Positions 36,172 to 44,536 of a stretch of DNA of 64,000 nucleotides are shown here, in pieces. Positions within the stretch are counted from its first letter, which is position 1; each line of letters starts with the position of its first letter. Source of the stretch: Bacillota bacterium (lineage in GTDB: Bacteria > Bacillota > Clostridia > Tissierellales > Peptoniphilaceae); NCBI GenBank assembly GCA_023442775.1, contig JAEZXH010000019.1, forward strand, positions 95,488 through 159,487, given 5' to 3'. Below the pieces are notes generated by a model. That model was not told the DNA's origin. It saw only the letters and a program-made list of their open reading frames with translations, and ran no database searches. The position numbers and the translations under genes are program-made.

Positions 36172-36798
36172 ATGTCATTAGGAAGTAGAATGCGAGACGC
36201 CCGCCTTCGCCAAGACCTCACCCTTGAGCAAGTCGGCGAAAAAGCCGGTGTCAGTCGCGCAACCATACAACGCTATGAAAAAGGCGTGATTTCAAACATC
36301 CCCTCCGACCGCATCGAAGCCATCGCCCGCGCCCTCGACGTCACCCCCTCCTACCTCATGGGGTGGGACGACACCGGGTATGGAGATGAACAAGAAGATT
36401 TGCGCATCAAGTACCAAAACACCATCCCCGTCCTCGGGCGCATTGCCGCCGGCACCCCCATCCTCGCCGAAGAAAACTATGACGAGCGCATCAGCCTCGG
36501 CGACCTGCGTGCCGACTTCGCCCTGCGCGTCAGTGGCGATTCCATGACCGGAAGCGACATCTTCGAGGGAGACATCGCCTTCATCAAGAAGACCGAGACC
36601 CTCGAAAATCGAGAAATCGGCGCGATCCTCATCGATGACGAAGCCACGTTAAAACGCTTCACCCGCATCGGTGACCAAATCCTCTTAGAGGCCACCAACC
36701 CCACCACCAAAGGCTGGCCCCGAGTCTACAAAGACTATCAGCTCGACGACATCAAAATCCTCGGGCGACTCGTCGGCGTGTACCACCCCGTCGACTAA
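36172..36798 (+). CDS. CI/LexA-type repressor (HTH plus S24 peptidase domain)
   Basis: Predicted 208 residues. HTH at residues 5-62 (LEQVGEKAGVSRATIQRYEKG) and a C-terminal self-cleavage domain with PVLGRIAAGTPILAEE (Ala-Gly cleavage site), nucleophile Ser in RVSGDSMTGSDI and Lys in EATLKRFTRIG. It should hold the lysogenic state and be inactivated after DNA damage through RecA. Directly upstream of the integrase. Confidence 0.95.
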   Translation: MSLGSRMRDARLRQDLTLEQVGEKAGVSRATIQRYEKGVISNIPSDRIEAIARALDVTPSYLMGWDDTGYGDEQEDLRIKYQNTIPVLGRIAAGTPILAEENYDERISLGDLRADFALRVSGDSMTGSDIFEGDIAFIKKTETLENREIGAILIDDEATLKRFTRIGDQILLEATNPTTKGWPRVYKDYQLDDIKILGRLVGVYHPVD

Positions 36799-36802
36799 AC
36801 CC

Positions 36803-36843
36803 CCTGCCACGGGTTGACTGTTCCAGAGAAAGGACAGTCAACA
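36803..36843. repeat. Dispersed 16-bp element copy 4 and leader palindrome before the integrase
   Basis: CCTGCCACGGGTTGAC at 36803-36818, overlapped by the inverted repeat TTGACTGT...ACAGTCAA (36814-36841) that covers the integrase ribosome site region (AGAAAGGAC). It could mask translation of int. Confidence 0.7.
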
Positions 36844-37989
36844 ATGAAAAAAAGACAAAACGGAGACGGCAGTTTCCAAGAAACCACCCGCAACGGAAAA
36901 CCCTACTACCGAGGCGTCGTCACCATCGGCGTCACCCCCGAGGGAAAACTCATTCGAAAAACCGTCAACGGCTACAACCGCGCCGAAGTCATGAAGAAAT
37001 TCCGCGCCCTCCAGGTCCAAGCCGACCAGGGCGAATTCCAACGGCAAGCCAGCGACACCCCCCTCGGCACCTACCTCATCGAGTGGATTGACGATGTAAA
37101 GGCTCCCATCCTGCGCCCCGCCACCATCTCCAACTATCACAACCTGTACCGGCGCTACGTCGAGCCCTACCCCATCGCCACCGTTCCCCTCCAAGAAGTC
37201 AGCCACCGCGCCCTTCAGCGTCACGTCGGCCTCCTCGTGGAGAAGGATGCCACCCCACTCCAAATCCAGCGCACCATCCGGCTCCTAAAAAGTTGCCTTG
37301 AATACGCCGTGCGCGTCCAGGACTTGCGAGAAAACCCCGCCCGCCACGTCATCACCCCAAAACAAGAAAAACAGCGGCGACGCTACGTCTTCACAAGAGA
37401 AGAGCAAGATCACTACATCGCCCACCTCGAAGACACCCCCTTCGACCGGAGCATCTATCTCCTATTTGCCACCGGTCTACGATGCGGCGAGCTCCTCGGC
37501 CTGCGCTGGCAAGACATTGACGGCGACACCCTCACCGTCCGCCAGCAAGCCCTGTGTCACCCCGACACACGAGAACTCTACTTCGGCCCTCCGAAGACCG
37601 CCACCAGCGTCCGCACCATCCCCATCGCCGAAAAAACCAAGCGCATCTTAAAGGCCCAAAAAGCCCACGTCACCAGCATGCGCCTGCTTCATGGCACCCA
37701 TTGGCAAGACCATGACCTCGTCTTCCCCGACGAGTTCGGCACCCCCCAAACCCCTCACACCTACACCACCCGCCTCCGCGCCCGCACAAAACGCCTCGGC
37801 CTGCCCAGCTACGGCCCCCACGCCTTCCGCCACTCCTTCGCCACCCGGCTCTTTGAAGAAGGCGTTCAGCTCAAAACCGTGCAGACCCTCCTCGGCCATA
37901 GCGACCTCGCCATGACCGCCAACATCTACACCGAAGTCTTCGACGACACCAAAAAGAACGCCATCGACGTCCTCGAAGGCATCCTCTAA
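36844..37989 (+). CDS. int: Tyrosine integrase
   Basis: Predicted 381 residues from MKKRQNGDGSFQE. It has an AP2-like arm-binding N-terminus (GSFQETTRNGKPYYRGVV), a core-binding SAM-like part (APILRPATISNYHNLYRRYV), and a catalytic domain with Arg in ATGLRCGELLGL, HAFRHSFATRL, LLGHSD and the nucleophile Tyr in NIYTEVFDD. It joins phage and host DNA. At the right end of the prophage, next to host genes. Confidence 0.96.
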   Translation: MKKRQNGDGSFQETTRNGKPYYRGVVTIGVTPEGKLIRKTVNGYNRAEVMKKFRALQVQADQGEFQRQASDTPLGTYLIEWIDDVKAPILRPATISNYHNLYRRYVEPYPIATVPLQEVSHRALQRHVGLLVEKDATPLQIQRTIRLLKSCLEYAVRVQDLRENPARHVITPKQEKQRRRYVFTREEQDHYIAHLEDTPFDRSIYLLFATGLRCGELLGLRWQDIDGDTLTVRQQALCHPDTRELYFGPPKTATSVRTIPIAEKTKRILKAQKAHVTSMRLLHGTHWQDHDLVFPDEFGTPQTPHTYTTRLRARTKRLGLPSYGPHAFRHSFATRLFEEGVQLKTVQTLLGHSDLAMTANIYTEVFDDTKKNAIDVLEGIL

Positions 37990-38020
37990 CCCTAGGGGCC
38001 CCAAGCCCCCATGCGGATCC

Positions 38021-38050
38021 GTGTGCTACGGTGTGCAACAGTGTGCAACC
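38021..38050. repeat. Three tandem 10-bp repeats downstream of int
   Basis: GTGTGCTACG, GTGTGCAACA and GTGTGCAACC follow one another without gaps. Phased 10-bp repeats beside int suggest arm-type integrase sites near attR. The att core cannot be fixed because the left end is outside the window. The prophage/host border must lie between 37990 and 38236. Confidence 0.65.
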
Positions 38051-38236
38051 CAACCCGCAAAAACCCATCCAATCCCCACCCCCGACATCTCACGAAATCT
38101 AACAAAAACCCAGAAAAACCCATTCATTCCAACCATTCCAGCTCTTTTCGCCACGCGTTACCCACTCTTTCAAAAGGGAAAACCCCTGGAATTTGGAATA
38201 ATGAGGTACAAAAGTTTCCCGAGAATGGAGGCCTCG

Positions 38237-38932
38237 ATGACTGAAGAAAAACAACAACCGATCATCCCCTCGATCGAGACAAAATTAAAACATAACCTCG
38301 TCCGCATGCCCGAGGCCATTGGAAAAGCCTCTGGATTTTGCGTCCGCGGTCGGAAGATGAAGAGCTTCCTCTTCTCCACCGACGTGGCCATCATCAGAAA
38401 TACCAACGCCGATGCCATCTTTGCCGTCTATCCCTTTACCCCAGAGCTGTCCATCATCAAGGCCATCCTCTCGGTGGCGGAAGTTCCGGTCTTCGTCGGC
38501 GTCGGCGGTGCCCTCACCACGGGAGAGCGCTCGGTCCACGTGGCCCTTCAAGCCGAGTTAAATGGTGCCCTTGGGGTCGTCGTCAACGCCCCGATGCCCG
38601 CGGAGATGATTGGGCGCATCGCCGAGGTCATTGACATCCCCGTCGTCGCCACCATCGCCAGCGAAGAGGATGACATCTACGGCAAGGTGAAGGCCGGTGC
38701 CCAGATCCTAAACGTCTCCGGCGGAAAGAACACCGCGGCACTCATCGAGTACTGCCGCAGCCTCGTCGGCGAAGATTTCCCCATTCTCGCCACCAGCGGC
38801 TCCACGGAGGAGGCGATTTACTCCGCCATCGACGCCGGCGCCAACGCCCTCACCTACACCCCGCCTTCCACGGCGGAGCTCGTCCGGGAGATGATGGCGA
38901 AAAACCGCAAGGAGGACGACCATGAATCCTAA
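38237..38932 (+). CDS. Predicted TIM-barrel protein of unknown substrate
   Basis: Predicted 231 residues from ATG 38237 (TGGAGG 5 nt upstream). Barrel-like strands alternate with Gly-rich loops: VFVGVGGALTTGERSVH, GALGVVVNAPM, IDIPVVATIASEEDDIYGKV, GAQILNVSGGKNTAALI and FPILATSGSTEEAIYSAI. The last resembles phosphate-binding loops of ribulose-phosphate-binding barrels. Annotated in relatives only as hydrolase or hypothetical, to my knowledge. First host gene after the prophage, overlapping the next gene by 11 nt. Confidence 0.7.
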   Translation: MTEEKQQPIIPSIETKLKHNLVRMPEAIGKASGFCVRGRKMKSFLFSTDVAIIRNTNADAIFAVYPFTPELSIIKAILSVAEVPVFVGVGGALTTGERSVHVALQAELNGALGVVVNAPMPAEMIGRIAEVIDIPVVATIASEEDDIYGKVKAGAQILNVSGGKNTAALIEYCRSLVGEDFPILATSGSTEEAIYSAIDAGANALTYTPPSTAELVREMMAKNRKEDDHES

Positions 38933-40040
38933 TGCCTCCCTGAGAAAGAGCCTCCTCATCCTCGCCAATGTGAGCCTTGTCTTCGTCATCCTCTTTCTCC
39001 TCTCGAAGACGACGGACTTTCTCCAGCCGATCTACAGCGTCATTCTCTTTCTCCTGGCGCCCCTCATCCTCTCCCTCTACGTCTTCTACGCCCTTCGCCC
39101 CTTGCGCATCTTTCTAACCAAGGTGACGAAACGGCCCTCCATCGCGGCGATTCTCACCTTCCTCGTCTTTATCGCCCTCCTCGTGGGCCTCTTTGGGCTG
39201 TTGAGCTCCCTCTTCTACACCCAGATTAGTGAGATTGTCACCCGTCTTCTCGTCCACTTGGACTTCACCGATCTCTTCGACGCCAAGAACCCCCTCTTTG
39301 ATAAGGTGGGCACCTATGTGAACCTGGAGAAGGTCACCCAGGCCCTCCAAGAGCGGATTCAAAAATTCGCCCTCTCCGTCCCCAATCGGATGAGTTCGAT
39401 TTTCTCCGGCGTGGGCAACTTCGGGACCCAGCTCCTCATGGGTCTTCTGTGCATCTTCTACCTCTTAAAGGATGAGTCCCTCGCGGTGAAGACCCTCCAC
39501 GGATTTCTCCGCGGCCCCTACGAGACGGAACTCACCGCGATGTTTGCGAAGATTCACGAGACCCTAAAGACCTACATCTCTGGGCAACTCACCGTCGCCG
39601 CCGTCCTCGGGGGCCTCATGTTCATTGGCTACCTCATCATCGGCCTGCCCTATGCCTTCTTGATGAGCGTCCTCGCCCTGGTGACCAACTTCATTCCCTT
39701 CATCGGGCCCATCTTGGGAGCCCTGCCTGCGATTCTCATCGCCTTCACCATCGATTTGCCCATGGTCATCAAGGTCATCGCCGTCACCGTCATCGTCCAG
39801 CAATGTGAGTCCAATCTCATCACTCCGAACATCATGGGGTCGAAACTCGACATCCACCCCTTTGTGGTCATCGTCGTCGTCTTGGTGTGTATGAATCTCT
39901 TCGGGGTCTTGGGCGCCCTCATCGCCACCCCCCTCTATCTCATGCTCATCACCATCATCAAGACCCTCATCGCCATCTCCTACAAAAAGAAAAACCTCTG
40001 CCCCGTCGATTTCTCCACGGAAGAAGAGGTTGAAGAATAA
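38922..40040 (+). CDS. AI-2E family transporter
   Basis: Predicted 372 residues with about eight membrane helices in the family pattern: N-terminal pair, a long periplasm-side loop (residues 85-160), then GVGNFGTQLLMGLLCIFYLLKD, TYISGQLTVAAVLGGLMFIGY, LVTNFIPFIGPILGALPAIL and NIMGSKLDIHPFVVIVVVL. Family members export AI-2, ions or unknown solutes. Substrate here unknown. Confidence 0.92.
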   Translation: MNPNASLRKSLLILANVSLVFVILFLLSKTTDFLQPIYSVILFLLAPLILSLYVFYALRPLRIFLTKVTKRPSIAAILTFLVFIALLVGLFGLLSSLFYTQISEIVTRLLVHLDFTDLFDAKNPLFDKVGTYVNLEKVTQALQERIQKFALSVPNRMSSIFSGVGNFGTQLLMGLLCIFYLLKDESLAVKTLHGFLRGPYETELTAMFAKIHETLKTYISGQLTVAAVLGGLMFIGYLIIGLPYAFLMSVLALVTNFIPFIGPILGALPAILIAFTIDLPMVIKVIAVTVIVQQCESNLITPNIMGSKLDIHPFVVIVVVLVCMNLFGVLGALIATPLYLMLITIIKTLIAISYKKKNLCPVDFSTEEEVEE

Positions 40041-40069
40041 AGACTGGGATTGCCCCAGTCTTTTTTTAT
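40041..40069. terminator. Bidirectional terminator
   Basis: AAGACTGGG-ATTGC-CCCAGTCTTTTTTT separates the converging AI-2E and activase genes. Confidence 0.9.
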
Positions 40070-43000
40070 AGCTCTGCTCGTTTCTTTGCCACGATGGGGC
40101 GCGTTGGTTTTTTCTCTTCGAGATTCTTTCGCGCCTGGGCAAGCATGAGTTTGATGCGGTTGAGTTGGTTGACTTCAGAGGCGGAAGCGTCGTAATCGAT
40201 GGGGACGATGTTCGCCTTCGGGAAGTCCTCCCTGAGGACCTTGATCATCCCCTTCCCCGTCACGTGGTTGGGCAGACACCCAAAGGGCTGGACGCAGACG
40301 ATGTTGGGGACCTCCATATGGATGAGTTCCACCATCTCTGCAGTGAGGAGCCACCCCTCCCCATATTGGTGCCCAAGGCTCGCATAGGGTCTGGCGTAGT
40401 CCACCAAGGTCTCGATGGTGGGCGGGACCGAAAATTGACTCGAGGAGAGGATGTCTCGGACGATCTTTCGGTATCTCTCGATGTAGCCCATCACCGTCTT
40501 CGTCACGATGCTCGTCGCCGGATTCGTCCCGAGAAGGTCCGCCTTTGCCTCGGTGTTTCTAAAGCAATACATGAGAAAATCCATGAGGTCTGGAATCACC
40601 ACCTCAACCCCCTCGGCTTCGAGGACATCTTGGAGGTGATTGTTCGCCGCCGGGAGATACTTCACGAGGATTTCCCCGACGATGCCCACCCTTGGCTTCT
40701 TCTCTACGCGTCTTTCGAGGCAGGAGTATTCGTGGACCATCTGGGCGATTCTCGTGCGGAAGGCGTCGAGATTCTTATAGGCGGAGAGGTCCCGGGTCCG
40801 TTCGAGCCACTTCTCCATGAGCATGTTGGCGTAACCTGCAATTCTTTCGTAGGGTCGCGTCGCGTTGGTCAGACGCATGATGACGTCGCCATAGAGAACT
40901 GCCATGACGAGACGGCGCAGGATCCGCGCCCCCTTGCCCATGGAGACGTTGATCCCCGGATGCTTCTCGATGCCCTGGGCGCTTAACGCGAGGACGGGAA
41001 CGTGACCAAATCCCGCATCCTTTAAGCCCTTTCGGATAAAGGCCACATAGTTCGAGGCCCGGCAGGCCCCTCCCGTCTGGGAGATGATGAGGGTGGTGTT
41101 CTCCGGGTCCACCTCGCCGCTTTTTAGCGCCGCAATAAACTGGCCGACGACGAAGATGGAGGGGTAGCAGGTGTCGTTATTCACATAGCGCAGGCCCTCT
41201 TCCACCACGTGGCTGCCCAAGTCCTCGAGGACCTGGACATTGAAGCCCTCTTCTTGCAGGATTGGAGCGATGAGGGAGAAGTGGATGGGGCTCATCTGAG
41301 GAATGAGGAGGGTGTGATGTTTCTTCTCCTTGGTATAGAGAACGGGGTGCTCGGTAAAGTCCGACTTTTCGTCCTTGTGCCGCGTCCTCTTCTTCGCCGC
41401 CTCGATGAGGGAGCGCAGGCGAATCTTAATGGCGCCGAGGTTACTCACTTCGTCGATTTTGATGACGGTAAAGATCTTGTGATAGGCCTCGAGAATCTCC
41501 CCGACTTGGTCCGTGGTCACTGCATCGAGACCACAACCGAAGGAATTGAGCTGCACCATCTCCAAGTGATCGTGCTCGCCGACAAACTTCGCCGCGCGAT
41601 AGAGGCGACTGTGGTAGGTCCACTGGTCGAGGACCCGCAGCCCGCCGCGAAACTCGGTCCGTCTCGCGACACTGTCCTCGCTGAGTACCGCAAGGCCCAA
41701 GGAGGTCATGAGTTCCGAGATGCCGTGGTTGATTTCTGGGTCCACGTGGTAGGGCCGCCCGGCGAGGACGACGCCCAAGAGATTCTCCTCTTCGATGATG
41801 CGAAGAGCCTCTTCTCCCTTGGCGAGGACGTCTTCCCGATAGCGCTCCTGCTCCTCAAATCCTGCCCGAACTGCTCGGCGAATCTCCCTCTTGGAAATCG
41901 CGGGGAAGGTCTCGGCGAGGCGGCGCACCAGGGCCTTTTCGTTGTCAAAACTCAGGAAGGGATGGAGGAAGGTGATCTTCCGAAGTCCCTCCACATTGTG
42001 CCCCAAGACCTCTGGATATCCGGCGACGACGGGACAATTCAAGATATTCGCCTGGGCGTCGTCAGCGCGCTTCTCGTAGAAGATGCTCGGGTAGAAGATG
42101 AAGTTGACCCCCTTTTCAAGGAGTTCTTCGATGTGGCCGTGGGTGAGCTTTGCGGGGTAACAGGCGGTCTCGCTGGTGATGGACTCCATCCCCTTCTCAT
42201 AGAGGGATCTCGTCGATTCCTGGGAAAGAATGACCCGGTAGCCGAGCTCCGTAAAGAAGGTGTGCCAGAAGGGATAGTTCTCATACATGTTGAGGACCCG
42301 AGGAATCCCCACCTCTCCACGAGGCGCATCCTCCAAGGGCGCATAGTCGAAGAGGCGGGCCCGCTTGTAGGCGTAGAGGTTAGGGAGGGTTTCCCCAGAA
42401 CTCTCCACGGCTCCCGCTCCCTTTTCACACCGATTGCCGGTGATGAATCGGCGACCGTTGGAGAAGGTGTGGACCGTCAAGGCGCATTGGTTCGTACAGC
42501 GGCGACACCGTGCGGGCTTCGAGGAATAGGTGAGTGCTTCGATCTCCTCTCTCGTGGCAAGGCGACTCGTCTTTTGCTCCCGCTCCTTGGCGAGAAGGGC
42601 CATCCCATAGGCCCCCATGAGCCCCGAGAAGCTGGGGCGCACCACATCTCTACCCGTAAGGAGTTCAAAGGCCCGAAGGACTGCGTCGCTGTAGAAGGTT
42701 CCCCCTTGGACGACGATGTGTGTGCCCAGGGCGCGAGGATCGCGGATCTTGATGACTTTTTGGATGGCGTTCTTGATGACGGAATAGGCGAGGCCCGCGG
42801 CGATGTCCCCGACTTCGGCTCCATCCTTTTGCGCCTTCTTCACCAAGGAGTTCATAAAGACGGTGCAACGGCTCCCTAAATCCACTGGGGCCTTGGCAAA
42901 GAGGGCGACCTTTGCAAATTCCTCGGCGCTGAGTCCGATGGACCGGGCGAAGGTCTCGAGGAAGGACCCGCACCCCGAGGAGCAGGCCTCGTTGAGGGTG

Positions 43001-44307
43001 ATGGAGTCGATGACCCCGCCTCGGATGCGCATGCTCTTCATGTCCTGTCCGCCGATGTCGAGGATGAAGTCCACCTCGGGGTCAAAGGCCTTCGCCGCAC
43101 GGAAGTGGGCAATGGTCTCCACCTCCCCGAAGTCAAAGCCCAGGGCCTTTTGCAAGAACTCCTCCCCGTAGCCGGTGACCCCCGCTTGGGCAATCCACCG
43201 CTTCTCATTCACGTTTTGGAGAATCTCGAGAATCTTTTCGCGGACGAGGGAGAGGGGATTGCCGTGGTTTGGCCCGTAGGAGGTGTAGAGAATCTCTGCC
43301 TCTTCCCCAAGAAGGACGATCTTTGACGTGGTACTTCCCGCGTCGACGCCGAGATACATGGGCCCCTCGTAATCCTTGAGGTCTACGGTCTTCGGCCCAT
43401 GGGAGCTGTGGCGCTTCAGGAAGGCTTCATAGTCTTCCTCCGAGGAGAAGAGGGGCGGCAAATCCCCAAGGCGCGAGGTGCTCTTCTCCTCCCCGCGAGT
43501 CCGCTCCACGAGGTCGAGAAACCCCATGGGCTTCGTGCTCTCCCCTTCGAGGGCGGCGCCGAGGGCGACAAAAATCTGAGAGTTTTCAGGGCACAGGGCA
43601 TCCTCCTCGGAGAGGTGAAGACTCTCCTTGAAGGTGGCCACGAGTTCGGGCAAAAAGTGAAGGGGCCCACCGAGGAAGGCGACCTTCCCGCGAATGGGGC
43701 GGCCACAGGCGAGGTTGGAGATGGTCTGATTGACCACCGATTGAAAGACGCTCTTTGCAATGTCAGCGCGACTCGCTCCCTGATTCACGAGAGCCTGGAC
43801 ATCGGTCTTTGCGAAGACGCCGCACCGGGAGGCGATGGGGTAAATCTTTTGGGCGTCTTGGGCGAGGAGGTTGAGCCCAGAGGCATCGGTTTGCAAGAGG
43901 GCCGCCATCTGATCGATGAAGGCCCCGGTGCCCCCGGCGCAGATGGAGTTCATCCGCTGCTCGAGACTGCCTCGAAAGTAGGTAATCTTCGAATCCTCGC
44001 CGCCGAGTTCGATGGCCACGTCCGCATCGGGGAGATACTCCTCAATGGCGCGACTGCCGGCGATGACTTCTTGGACGAATTCCACTCCGAGGATTTCGTG
44101 GATACCAAGGCCCCCGCTTCCCGTCACCGCCATGGTCACCGTGTCGAGCTTAAAACGGCCCGCGCATTCTTTGAGTACCTCGTGGACCGTCTTTTTCACG
44201 TCGGATAAGTGCCTGCGATAGGTGCTGTGAAGAAGGCGATGTTGCCCATCGAGAACGACTAGCTTGACCGTGGTGGACCCCACGTCCAAACCCATATGAC
44301 AGATCAT
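40066..44307 (-). CDS. Large acyl-CoA dehydratase activase-type protein (two BadF/HgdC domains, DUF2229 and HgdB-like domains)
   Basis: Predicted 1413 residues. Two ATPase domains of the BadF/BcrA/HgdC type: residues about 5-260 (GLDVGSTTVKLVVLDG, SICAGGTGAFIDQM) and about 315-580 (YLGVDAGSTTSKIVLLG, LNEACSSGCGSFLETFA); the Cys residues would hold a shared [4Fe-4S] cluster. Next comes a DUF2229 region (RVLNMYENYPFWHTFFTELG) and a C-terminal HgdB-like part (GIVGEILVKYLPAANNHL). Activases drive ATP-dependent electron injection into 2-hydroxyacyl-CoA dehydratases. Fused proteins of this length are common in anaerobes and their exact role is not settled. Confidence 0.9.
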   Translation of the reverse strand: MICHMGLDVGSTTVKLVVLDGQHRLLHSTYRRHLSDVKKTVHEVLKECAGRFKLDTVTMAVTGSGGLGIHEILGVEFVQEVIAGSRAIEEYLPDADVAIELGGEDSKITYFRGSLEQRMNSICAGGTGAFIDQMAALLQTDASGLNLLAQDAQKIYPIASRCGVFAKTDVQALVNQGASRADIAKSVFQSVVNQTISNLACGRPIRGKVAFLGGPLHFLPELVATFKESLHLSEEDALCPENSQIFVALGAALEGESTKPMGFLDLVERTRGEEKSTSRLGDLPPLFSSEEDYEAFLKRHSSHGPKTVDLKDYEGPMYLGVDAGSTTSKIVLLGEEAEILYTSYGPNHGNPLSLVREKILEILQNVNEKRWIAQAGVTGYGEEFLQKALGFDFGEVETIAHFRAAKAFDPEVDFILDIGGQDMKSMRIRGGVIDSITLNEACSSGCGSFLETFARSIGLSAEEFAKVALFAKAPVDLGSRCTVFMNSLVKKAQKDGAEVGDIAAGLAYSVIKNAIQKVIKIRDPRALGTHIVVQGGTFYSDAVLRAFELLTGRDVVRPSFSGLMGAYGMALLAKEREQKTSRLATREEIEALTYSSKPARCRRCTNQCALTVHTFSNGRRFITGNRCEKGAGAVESSGETLPNLYAYKRARLFDYAPLEDAPRGEVGIPRVLNMYENYPFWHTFFTELGYRVILSQESTRSLYEKGMESITSETACYPAKLTHGHIEELLEKGVNFIFYPSIFYEKRADDAQANILNCPVVAGYPEVLGHNVEGLRKITFLHPFLSFDNEKALVRRLAETFPAISKREIRRAVRAGFEEQERYREDVLAKGEEALRIIEEENLLGVVLAGRPYHVDPEINHGISELMTSLGLAVLSEDSVARRTEFRGGLRVLDQWTYHSRLYRAAKFVGEHDHLEMVQLNSFGCGLDAVTTDQVGEILEAYHKIFTVIKIDEVSNLGAIKIRLRSLIEAAKKRTRHKDEKSDFTEHPVLYTKEKKHHTLLIPQMSPIHFSLIAPILQEEGFNVQVLEDLGSHVVEEGLRYVNNDTCYPSIFVVGQFIAALKSGEVDPENTTLIISQTGGACRASNYVAFIRKGLKDAGFGHVPVLALSAQGIEKHPGINVSMGKGARILRRLVMAVLYGDVIMRLTNATRPYERIAGYANMLMEKWLERTRDLSAYKNLDAFRTRIAQMVHEYSCLERRVEKKPRVGIVGEILVKYLPAANNHLQDVLEAEGVEVVIPDLMDFLMYCFRNTEAKADLLGTNPATSIVTKTVMGYIERYRKIVRDILSSSQFSVPPTIETLVDYARPYASLGHQYGEGWLLTAEMVELIHMEVPNIVCVQPFGCLPNHVTGKGMIKVLREDFPKANIVPIDYDASASEVNQLNRIKLMLAQARKNLEEKKPTRPIVAKKRAEL

Positions 44308-44359
44308 AGACCCTCTCCTTTTCTATTTCCTTCTTATTTATCGGTTGCCAACTTAAACT

Positions 44360-44400
44360 CTTCTTATTATAAAACATTTTGTCCCATTGTCCACCCCCCG
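44360..44400 (-). promoter_or_regulatory. Promoter of the activase-type gene
   Basis: Read leftward: TGGACA, 16 bp, TATAAT within AATGTTTTATAATAAG; the box positions are approximate. About 60 bp upstream of the ATG. Confidence 0.6.
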
Positions 44401-44468
44401 TCATGAGTTCAATCTTTTTCAACTGACGCACACGTGAACACGTCGTTTTCCCCAGTGATTTCCCACCC

Positions 44469-44497
44469 TTGTCACGCCCTAAAGCGTCGTCTATAAT
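44469..44497 (+). promoter_or_regulatory. Promoter of the acn-icd-gltA operon
   Basis: TTGTCA (44469-44474), 17 bp, TATAAT (44492-44497), 40 bp before the aconitase start. Confidence 0.85.
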
Positions 44498-44536
44498 AGG
44501 CCTAGAGTAACTCCAGAACCCTAGAAAGAGGCGACT

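Noticed and set aside
37990..38236. tRNA gene as attachment site
   Set aside because: No cloverleaf-like sequence is visible here; only the three 10-bp repeats and the ribosome site of the next gene.
41209..42879. Plus-strand ORF of 556 residues
   Set aside because: Mirror of the activase-type gene on a GC-rich template; antisense frame without ribosome site.
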